Source: Candidatus Nitrosopumilus sp.
GTDB taxonomy: Archaea > Thermoproteota > Nitrososphaeria > Nitrososphaerales > Nitrosopumilaceae
Length of the DNA: 64,000 nucleotides
Assembly (NCBI GenBank): GCA_013911135.1
Contig: JACERO010000075.1
Location: forward strand, 30,788 to 94,787
Direction of reading: 5' to 3'
The position numbers were made by a program, and so were the translations under genes. Shown here piece by piece: positions 1-6,616 of the stretch. The notes below the pieces were generated by a model that was not told the DNA's origin, made no database searches, and saw only the letters and a list, made by a program, of their open reading frames with translations. The first letter of the stretch is position 1. The number at the start of each line of letters is the position of its first letter.

Positions 1-1
1 A

Positions 2-517
2 TCTGCATCAGTTGACCAAAAACTTGATCTAATTGAAATTACAAAAAAATTTCCAGATACTGAATATCACCCAGAACAATTTCCTGGACTTGTTTTTAGA
101 TTAAAGGTACCTAGAACTGCAACTTTAATTTTTAGAACAGGAAAGATGGTATGTACAGGAGCTAAATCTGAAGATATGTCAATTAAAGCGGTAAACACAG
201 TAGTTCAAAAACTAAGAAAGGGAAAAGTAAAAGTAAAAAAAGATGCAGTAATTACAGTTCAAAATATAGTAGCTGCAATTAATCTTGGTGGAAAAATTCA
301 CTTGGAAAAAGCAGCAAGAACATTACCAAGAAGTATGTATGAACCAGAACAATTTCCTGGACTTATTCATAGAATGCTAGATCCAAAAACTGTGATATTG
401 TTATTTGCATCAGGAAAATTAGTATGTACAGGAGCTAAAAAAGAATCAGATGTTTATCGTTCTGTTCACAACTTGCATTCATTATTAGAAGAAAAAGATC
501 TAATGATTTATGAATAA
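2..517 (+). CDS. tbp: TATA-box binding protein (TBP), 5' end outside window
   Basis: General transcription factor that binds the archaeal TATA box and recruits TFB and RNA polymerase. The reading frame is already open at base 2, so the N terminus is missing; 171 residues are visible. Two related repeats can be seen, each with a PEQFPGL motif followed by a strand carrying a K-x-VCTGAK motif (FRTGKMVCTGAK and FASGKLVCTGAK). This twofold symmetric repeat is diagnostic of the TBP saddle. The first repeat is cut by the window edge. The ATG at 146 is internal to the gene and is not the start. Confidence 0.97.
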   Translation, partial: SASVDQKLDLIEITKKFPDTEYHPEQFPGLVFRLKVPRTATLIFRTGKMVCTGAKSEDMSIKAVNTVVQKLRKGKVKVKKDAVITVQNIVAAINLGGKIHLEKAARTLPRSMYEPEQFPGLIHRMLDPKTVILLFASGKLVCTGAKKESDVYRSVHNLHSLLEEKDLMIYE

Positions 518-553
518 TAATTTTTCTAAATTTTAATATATCAGAAAATTAAA

Positions 554-775
554 TTGACTGAAGACATTTTTGAAAAGGAAAAGATCAAATTAACTCCTGA
601 AACAGGATTTGATTTAGTTGGATTAGATTATTTTGCAGACTCTGAAAACCAATTGTATCTAGTCGAACATTTTGAAATGTATCAAGATGCTTTGAATGCT
701 AAAAAAGAGCGAAAAAATCAAGACGAATATTTTATTTTATATAAAGATGCAGGAGGAAAGTTTTTCTGTAGATAA
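554..775 (+). CDS. small acidic protein of unknown function
   Basis: A 73-residue protein starting with TTG, 36 bases after the TBP stop and on the same strand, so it may be co-transcribed with it. It is rich in Asp, Glu, Lys and aromatic residues and has no signal peptide or membrane segment. I do not recognise a domain. The C-terminal half (EYFILYKDAGGKFFCR) looks like a short beta-strand pair ending in Cys-Arg. The frame is convincing as coding because of its composition and position; the start is less certain because no ATG is available. Confidence 0.6.
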   Translation: MTEDIFEKEKIKLTPETGFDLVGLDYFADSENQLYLVEHFEMYQDALNAKKERKNQDEYFILYKDAGGKFFCR

Positions 776-845
776 ATCAGAAAAATAGTTTAACTTTACT
801 AAATTTCACAAACTCTCTTATCATCAAGTTAAAAATTCCAAAATT

Positions 846-1433
846 ATGGTAAATGAAACAAATGAATTGATTGATACCCTATACGAAAAAGAGAGTCAAA
901 TTCATTCGGATCATAATACTAAACAAATTATCCGTAAAAGCCCAAAGGCAAAATATCAGATTTTTGACGAGTTAGAATTTACTCGTGGAAGAGAGGTCTT
1001 AGGTAACCTAATTGTACATGGAATGATAGCTTCTGGTGGAACTGATATTGATTGGCTTATCGAACACAGAGGAGGTTTTATCATCTTAGAATTCAAGGGA
1101 TTTCATAATGATAAGATCAATATTCCAAAAGGCCAAATGATAGCATATGAAAAATTACATGAAAAGTTAAATCAATCAACAAAATGTTTTCTTTATGTTG
1201 TAGGATGTGATGACATTGATTTTTCAAATCCAGATTCAACAATATGGATTTTTGAGATGACTCAATGGAAAACAGGAGCAATTCCAAAAAATAATAGGGA
1301 TATTTATGATGAAAGTTCAGGTAAACAAAACAAATTCATAGTTTATCGTGAACATATGGAAGAGATTAGTGTAGAGAAGCTTAGAGATATAGTTGATTTA
1401 CATTGGAAAGAATTTGAAAAAATTATGCAGTAA
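846..1433 (+). CDS. PD-(D/E)XK-like nuclease-fold protein
   Basis: A 195-residue soluble protein. Residues 65-97 carry the arrangement expected for a PD-(D/E)XK nuclease core: Asp67 and Asp69 in GTDIDW, then a hydrophobic strand ending in LEFKG (Glu82-x-Lys84), then KGQMIAYEKL with Gln97, as in RecB-type members of the superfamily. A later strand (TKCFLYVVGCDD) fits the same fold. The motif placement is seen; the assignment to the superfamily is inference, and the substrate is unknown. It could be a repair or structure-specific nuclease. It ends convergently with the next gene, overlapping by 11 bases. No methylase partner is nearby, so a classical restriction system is unlikely. Confidence 0.6.
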   Translation: MVNETNELIDTLYEKESQIHSDHNTKQIIRKSPKAKYQIFDELEFTRGREVLGNLIVHGMIASGGTDIDWLIEHRGGFIILEFKGFHNDKINIPKGQMIAYEKLHEKLNQSTKCFLYVVGCDDIDFSNPDSTIWIFEMTQWKTGAIPKNNRDIYDESSGKQNKFIVYREHMEEISVEKLRDIVDLHWKEFEKIMQ

Positions 1434-2112
1434 ATGAAAATGTATTTGATTTTGTTTCTACACCGTTGTCTATGTTAATTGTATAAGTACCAGAACTTTC
1501 CCATCCTGGACCTCCGGCAATGGCTAATGTTGAATATCTTCCATCACTTTTTATAGAAACTTGTTCTGTCCATACAAGTTCATTGTTTTTATTTTCAATT
1601 GAGAGATTTACAGTTCCAGAAGTATCAGATACACCACTAATTGAAATTATATCTTTTGTGTCATAGGATGATAAATCGGTTTGAATTGATAATGTATCTG
1701 AAATTAGATTAGGTGATGTTACATCAGAAATGCCACTAAATGAAGCAGCTACTGCAATAATTATTACTAAAGCGACACCACCAATACCCAGCATCAATTT
1801 TGAATTTTTTGAATTAGAAGATAAAATCCGTTGAGGTAGAGCAGATTGAAATGTTTGAATTTGTTGAATTGATGGTGGTTCTGGGATAACAACATCTGGA
1901 ACTATTGGTGTTTCTTCAACAGATGTTTGAGTTTGAACTACTTCTGGTCTTCTTCCTAGGTGTTTTTCTGCTAATTTTGTGACATAATTTCTTTCATAAT
2001 TACTAATGAGTTCATCGTTTTCACATGCCCTACAAATTTGCTTTAAAATTCTGTCATCTCCAAAGTCTTTGTCTAAAAGAGCCTTTACATCATCAAGCAA
2101 TGAATCAGTCAT
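1423..2112 (-). CDS. single-pass membrane protein with Ig-like outer domain
   Basis: A 229-residue protein of unknown function. Residues 1-58 form a charged helical cytoplasmic domain with two cysteines (QICRAC). A Pro/Gln-rich linker follows, then one membrane helix at about residues 106-125 (LMLGIGGVALVIIIAVAA). The C-terminal 100 residues are Ser/Thr/Asn-rich and strand-like, ending in FSFTA, consistent with an extracellular beta-sandwich domain. The layout suggests an envelope protein with its C terminus outside. No enzyme motif is visible. Its 3' end overlaps the preceding convergent gene. Confidence 0.7.
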   Translation of the reverse strand: MTDSLLDDVKALLDKDFGDDRILKQICRACENDELISNYERNYVTKLAEKHLGRRPEVVQTQTSVEETPIVPDVVIPEPPSIQQIQTFQSALPQRILSSNSKNSKLMLGIGGVALVIIIAVAASFSGISDVTSPNLISDTLSIQTDLSSYDTKDIISISGVSDTSGTVNLSIENKNNELVWTEQVSIKSDGRYSTLAIAGGPGWESSGTYTINIDNGVETKSNTFSFTA

Positions 2113-2223
2113 GTGTGTTTTCTCTCCTATTGATTATTTATGAATTCCTTGTTTAAGATTACTAATGATTTCTTTTTGAAAAAAAACTGATTTAATTCAA
2201 TTTTTTGAATAAATCACCAAAAT

Positions 2224-2400
2224 CTATTTTGAATAGATTTTTTGGGCTTGTATAATGACTGTTCTGATGTAATCCTTTGCAGTAGAATCAGAGACACCCA
2301 TTTGTTTGGCTCTTGTATAGAGATCATTTTCTTGAGGATTTATCAAATAATACTTCAAAAGATAGTTTAGTCTATGAGATCTTTTTTCATCACTTTTCAT
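2224..2400 (-). CDS. small putative DNA-binding protein (HTH-like)
   Basis: A 58-residue basic protein (MKSDEKRSHRLNYLLK...). Residues 26-50 (LYTRAKQMGVSDSTAKDY and on) look like a helix-turn-helix: a helix, a turn at Gly-Val-Ser, and a second helix with Ser/Thr/Lys. The ATG at 2398-2400 was chosen because the longer upstream reading has an atypical hydrophobic N terminus overlapping the divergent promoter. It is transcribed divergently from the PII gene across about 120 bases, so it may regulate that gene. The function is inferred from sequence shape only. Confidence 0.55.
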   Translation of the reverse strand: MKSDEKRSHRLNYLLKYYLINPQENDLYTRAKQMGVSDSTAKDYIRTVIIQAQKIYSK

Positions 2401-2519
2401 AATTTTCCTTTTTTTTAACACTAAAAAGGTCAGAGGATTATGAAATAACCAATTACTCAAGTGTATCATCAAATTCGAATAAGAACATATGATCTTTTTT
2501 AAACAATAGTAAAAAAGAA

Positions 2520-2867
2520 ATGAAAATGAAACGAATTGAGGCAACTATACAAACAGATAAGGTGTCTATTGTTTCGAATGCAATTAAAGATAAAGTAGGA
2601 GGTTTCACAAGAATGGATGGTGATGGACGTGGTTCTGGAAAAAGACATACTATTAGATCAGGAAGAGGAACAGAAACTATTGAAGCTGAATACAACAAGG
2701 TATCAACTATATCTACAATAGTGGATGACGATAAAGTAGAATCAATAATCTCTATCATTGCAGATGCTGCTGGCACTGGAAATAGTGGGGATGGAGTTAT
2801 AGTCGTAACCAATGTCGAGAGTGTTCTGAATATTGCATCAAAAAAGAGTGGTTCTGAAGCCCTCTAA
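2520..2867 (+). CDS. PII-family nitrogen regulatory protein
   Basis: A 115-residue signal-transduction protein of the PII/GlnB-GlnK family, a trimer that senses ATP/ADP and 2-oxoglutarate and binds target proteins through its T-loop. The N-terminal strand MKRIEATIQTDKV, the glycine-rich central loop and the nucleotide-binding motif TGNSGDGVIVV (compare TGKIGDGKIFV in bacterial PII) support the family. The T-loop region is rich in Gly, Arg and Thr and has no tyrosine where bacterial PII is uridylylated, so that control is unlikely. The start may be the ATG at 2520 or the one at 2526. No ammonium transporter gene adjoins it here. Confidence 0.85.
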   Translation: MKMKRIEATIQTDKVSIVSNAIKDKVGGFTRMDGDGRGSGKRHTIRSGRGTETIEAEYNKVSTISTIVDDDKVESIISIIADAAGTGNSGDGVIVVTNVESVLNIASKKSGSEAL

Positions 2868-2923
2868 TCATTTTCTTGTATCAAATTAAAGAACACAATA
2901 TCATTTGATTTATAATAATTCTA

Positions 2924-2989
2924 CTGAGAGGTTAACTACTCCTCTCAGTGCTGTATCCCTTTGGGGGACATGTTTTTTGAAGGGATGCA
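2924..2989. ncRNA. candidate structured RNA or terminator (two hairpins)
   Basis: The 164-base gap after the PII gene holds two adjacent inverted repeats in a locally GC-richer patch. Hairpin 1 pairs CTGAGAGG (2924-2931) with CCTCTCAG (2941-2948), 8 perfect base pairs with a 9-base loop. Hairpin 2 pairs 2952-2961 with 2980-2989, 10 base pairs including one G-U, with an 18-base loop containing GGGGG. Archaeal terminators are normally T-tracts rather than hairpins, so a small RNA or a 3' UTR element is possible. The strand is unknown; structure is the only evidence. Confidence 0.4.
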
Positions 2990-3031
2990 TTGTATTACAA
3001 TCTGAGTATAAAAGCAAAGGATTTTGAAGAA

Positions 3032-3271
3032 TTATTGTTGTACTTCAATTCCCATTAATGTCAGAGTTGATCTAATTTTTGGAATTTTCCTAACCTTCCA
3101 GGTAATAGTCTCGCGTAGTGTTTCTACTTGACCAGATTCTACTTTAGCCAAGATATCATATGCGCCAAATGTACCATGTACTTCAACAACTCCTTCAATC
3201 GATTTTAGTTCTGATATTACTGCCTCTTCAGAACCTAGCTCACAGTTTATGAGAACATAAGCTGTTGCCAA
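3032..3271 (-). CDS. stand-alone RAM domain (Lrp/AsnC ligand-binding) protein
   Basis: A 79-residue protein matching the alpha-beta RAM domain of Lrp/AsnC regulators without the helix-turn-helix. Visible features are the first strand ATAYVLINCELGSE, the helix EEAVISELKSI, then GVVEVHGTFGAYDILAKVE, which is the typical turn and third strand, and RSTLTLMGIEV at the end. Stand-alone RAM proteins bind amino acids and can modulate full-length Lrp proteins or enzymes. It is a single gene with AT-rich DNA on both sides. The family call is confident; the ligand and partner are unknown. Confidence 0.85.
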   Translation of the reverse strand: MATAYVLINCELGSEEAVISELKSIEGVVEVHGTFGAYDILAKVESGQVETLRETITWKVRKIPKIRSTLTLMGIEVQQ

Positions 3272-3411
3272 TTATGATTCAACTCCTATTTTCATATAGA
3301 AAATGTCATCTTGAAATATATAAGAATAATTTAATTTACTTTAAAATCCAATAACAATTTTGGTTAAATCATAAACAAATGTAAAGTAATATGCAACAAT
3401 TTGATAAATTT

Positions 3412-4374
3412 TTAAGATGGTGTATATGCATTGTTCATAATTTTCTCAAGTTCTTCAATATTTTTTGAAAAAGTAATTTTTGAACGTAATTTAGAACCAC
3501 CTTGCATACCTTTTGTAAATCTGATTGCTTGACTCTTAATATTTGCAAATTTGATTTTGTAGTGATTTGTAAGATGCAAATAATCAAAAAATGAGTCTAG
3601 ACGATCTTTGAAAGAGTATTCATTGTAAGTGTTAGTTTTGAGATAATCGTTTATTTGCTCAAACAAAAATGGATTTCCCATTGCACCACGGCCAATCATT
3701 ACATAATCACATCCAGTCTCATCAATCATAGTTTTAGCATCTTCAGGAGTTGTAATATCACCATTTCCAACAATTGGGATGCTGGATATTTCCTTAAGTT
3801 CCTTAATCATTTTCCAATCTGCAGTTCCAGAATAACCTTGATTAACAGTTCTAGGATGAAAAGTGATCATTTGAATTCCTTCATCTTCTGCAATTTCAGC
3901 AATTTCCCTAAAGAGAAATTTACTAGCATCTGTTACCCCAGAACGAATTTTCAGGGTTACAGGTTTTTTCACAGCATTAACAAGAGTACTGAATATTTGT
4001 TGAGTTAGATTAACTTCTTGTAAAAGAGCACCACCTGCCATTTGTTGAGTAATATGTGGTGCAGGACATCCCATGTTATAGTCAATAATATCAAAATAAG
4101 GTTCTACAATTTTTGCAGCTTTTTCTAATGCAAAAAGATCAGAGCCAAATAACTGAACTGAGAGAGGACGCTCTTGCTCGGAATATTCAATAAATTCTTG
4201 GATTGTTTTAGTATCTCCTTTGAGTTGTTTTTCTTTTGCAATAATTTTATGAATGTTAGTAAATTCAGTAACAACAAGACCAGCACCCTTTTGTTTACAT
4301 TGTAAACGAAGTGCAGGATCACTTACCCCTGCCATTGGAGCCAAAAATGCCCTACTAGAAAATTTTGGAAGCAT
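3412..4374 (-). CDS. dus: tRNA-dihydrouridine synthase
   Basis: A 320-residue flavin enzyme that reduces uridines in the tRNA D-loop to dihydrouridine. It has the FMN-binding TIM-barrel motifs of the Dus family: FLAPMAGVSD at the N terminus, NMGCPAPH with catalytic Cys103 followed by the MAGGALLQ loop, KIRSG, the ITFHPRTVNQGYSG segment, VGNGDI, and MIGRGAMGNPFLF near residue 235. Length and motif order are normal for the family. It appears monocistronic. Confidence 0.95.
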   Translation of the reverse strand: MLPKFSSRAFLAPMAGVSDPALRLQCKQKGAGLVVTEFTNIHKIIAKEKQLKGDTKTIQEFIEYSEQERPLSVQLFGSDLFALEKAAKIVEPYFDIIDYNMGCPAPHITQQMAGGALLQEVNLTQQIFSTLVNAVKKPVTLKIRSGVTDASKFLFREIAEIAEDEGIQMITFHPRTVNQGYSGTADWKMIKELKEISSIPIVGNGDITTPEDAKTMIDETGCDYVMIGRGAMGNPFLFEQINDYLKTNTYNEYSFKDRLDSFFDYLHLTNHYKIKFANIKSQAIRFTKGMQGGSKLRSKITFSKNIEELEKIMNNAYTPS

Positions 4375-4435
4375 AAGATAAGTCTACAATCCGAATATAT
4401 TTACTATATCAAAAATTTATGCAAAAAATGTTGTA

Positions 4436-6607
4436 TTAGTTATCTGGACAGCCATCATCGTCTCTATCTCCATCATAATCTTCAGGATCAAGAGGACATG
4501 AATCCTCATCATTAATGATACCATCTAAATCATCATCATGGACAAATCTCTGTTGTTCTGGAGCAGTATCTGGGCAGCCGTCATGATCATTGTACTTGTT
4601 CCATGTTTCAGGGCTTGTTGGACAGGAATCAAGGGTATCATAATATCCATCACCATCAGAATCAATATTTGTAGGTGTTGTAGACTCTGCTGCTAACACA
4701 TCTGGGCAACCATCCCAATCCAAGTATCCATTAAAGTTCTCTTGCTCACCAATGCATGCATCCCATCTATCATCTATACCATCAGTATCAACATCTGCAA
4801 AGATGTAAGATGAAGTAATAGAATCAGTTGAATCAGGGCAACCATCTTCATCTTGATAAAAGTTGTAAGTTTCAGATTCTAGTGGACATGCATCCATTGT
4901 ATCTAGAATACCATCCATATCAGAATCAAGTGTAAATACAAATTTATCAGGACAACCGTCATCATCTAGGAATCCATTGAATGTCTCTGGTTGGTTTGGA
5001 CACAAGTCTAGAATATCTGGAATCCTGTCACCATCAGTATCAGCAGTAAGTTTGTTGTCTGCTACAAAATCAGGACAGCCGTCTTCATCTTGGAATCTAT
5101 TGTATGTCTCTCTAGCATAAGGACATTCATCCACATCATCAGTGACTCCATCAAAGTCAGTATCTCCAAAGGAATCATAAGCTAAGGCATCAGGACAGCC
5201 ATCTTCATCTTGGAATCCGTTGTATCTTTCAGCTAATGTTGGACATTGATCTAAATGATCTTGGATTCTGTCATAATCAGAATCAATTAAAGCATTAGAT
5301 GCTGCACCAAGTACATCGAAACATCCATCCCAATCTAGGAATCCATTATAATTTTCAGGCTCGTTTAAGCATTGATCCCATCTATCATCAATTCCATCAC
5401 CGTCAGTATCTGGGAAAGTGTATGTTGAATCTATTGTATCAACAGAATCAGGACATCCATCGTCATCTAGGAATCTATTGTAAGTTTCAGATTCTAGTGG
5501 ACATGCATCCATTGTATCTAGAATACCATCCATATCAGAATCAAGTTTAGGATCAAAGCTATCAGGACAACCGTCATCGTCTAGGAATCCATTGAATGTT
5601 TCTGGTTGGTTTGGACACAAGTCTAGAATATCTGGAATCCTGTCACCATCAGTATCAGCAGTTAATTTATTGTCATATATAGAATCAGGGCAGCCATCTT
5701 CATCTTGTAATTTATTGTAAGTCTCTTTAGCATAAGGACATTCATCCACATCATCAGTGACTCCATCAAAGTCAGTATCTCCAAAGGAATCATAAGCTAA
5801 GGCATCAGGACAGCCATCTTCATCTTGGAATCCGTTGTATCTTTCAGCTAATGTTGGACATTGATCTAAATGATCTTGGATGCTGTCATAATCAGAATCA
5901 ATTAAAGCATTAGATGCTGCACCAAGTACATCGAAACATCCATCCCAATCTAGGAATCCATTATAATTTTCAGGCTCGTTTAAGCATTGATCCCATCTAT
6001 CATCAATTCCATCACCATCAGTATCTGGGAAGAGATAAGATGAAACAATAGAATCAGCAGTGTCAGGGCAACCATCGTCATCTAGATCTAAGTTGTAAGT
6101 TTCAGGTTCTAGTGGACATGCATCCATTGTATCAGAAATGCCATCTTGATCACTATCTATTAAAATAAAGACATCATCAGGACAGCCATCTTTATCATCA
6201 ATGCCATTGAATGTCTCTGGTTGATTTGGACATAAATCCAGATAATCAGGATAATTATCACCATCAGAATCAGCAATACCTTTTCCATCAACAGGTGATA
6301 AATCAGGACAACCGTCTTCATCTTGGAATTTATTGTAAGTTTCCTTTACAGTTGGACATTGATCTAGATGATCTTGTATTCCATCAAAGTCTGCATCATA
6401 CCATGGAACAAAGTCTGCAGGACAGCCATCTATGTTGGTACCATATTGTGGATCATAGTCTTCAAGAAGATTAGGACATTGATCTAAATCATTTGGTACT
6501 CCATCACCATCAGAATCAATAACTTCAGTTGCATAAACACTACCTGGTAACATACCAATGGTAGAAGTAAGTAAAAGTAAAAATCCTAAAAGATATTGTT
6601 TTTTCAT
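4436..6607 (-). CDS. secreted thrombospondin type-3-like repeat protein (paralogue A)
   Basis: A 723-residue secreted protein. Residues 1-27 are a signal peptide (MKKQYLLGFLLLLTSTIGML, cleavage near YATE). The rest consists of about 17 units of roughly 40 residues, each with DSDGDGxxDxxDxCP followed by an E-x-Y/F-N-x-F-x-D-x-DGCPD motif. These are calcium-binding type-3 repeats with one Cys pair per unit. It is likely a rigid, calcium-stabilised surface protein near or on the S-layer. It lies 9 bases downstream of its larger paralogue and probably shares its transcript. A 615-base internal tandem duplication is visible. No membrane anchor is seen, so the mode of attachment is unknown. Confidence 0.85.
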   Translation of the reverse strand: MKKQYLLGFLLLLTSTIGMLPGSVYATEVIDSDGDGVPNDLDQCPNLLEDYDPQYGTNIDGCPADFVPWYDADFDGIQDHLDQCPTVKETYNKFQDEDGCPDLSPVDGKGIADSDGDNYPDYLDLCPNQPETFNGIDDKDGCPDDVFILIDSDQDGISDTMDACPLEPETYNLDLDDDGCPDTADSIVSSYLFPDTDGDGIDDRWDQCLNEPENYNGFLDWDGCFDVLGAASNALIDSDYDSIQDHLDQCPTLAERYNGFQDEDGCPDALAYDSFGDTDFDGVTDDVDECPYAKETYNKLQDEDGCPDSIYDNKLTADTDGDRIPDILDLCPNQPETFNGFLDDDGCPDSFDPKLDSDMDGILDTMDACPLESETYNRFLDDDGCPDSVDTIDSTYTFPDTDGDGIDDRWDQCLNEPENYNGFLDWDGCFDVLGAASNALIDSDYDRIQDHLDQCPTLAERYNGFQDEDGCPDALAYDSFGDTDFDGVTDDVDECPYARETYNRFQDEDGCPDFVADNKLTADTDGDRIPDILDLCPNQPETFNGFLDDDGCPDKFVFTLDSDMDGILDTMDACPLESETYNFYQDEDGCPDSTDSITSSYIFADVDTDGIDDRWDACIGEQENFNGYLDWDGCPDVLAAESTTPTNIDSDGDGYYDTLDSCPTSPETWNKYNDHDGCPDTAPEQQRFVHDDDLDGIINDEDSCPLDPEDYDGDRDDDGCPDN
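5113..6028 (-). repeat. 615-base internal tandem duplication in paralogue A
   Basis: Bases 5113-5413 and 5728-6028 match along 301 positions with only two differences that I can see. Other segments keep the same 615-base (205-residue) offset, for example 4874 with 5489. Synonymous sites are also conserved, so the duplication is recent or maintained by gene conversion. The unit spans about five calcium-binding repeats. Confidence 0.85.
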
Positions 6608-6616
6608 TTTATGAGA

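Noticed and set aside
2453..2812. 119-residue frame antisense to the PII gene
   Set aside because: It is a Ser/Ile/Leu-rich shadow frame; the PII frame has clear family motifs.
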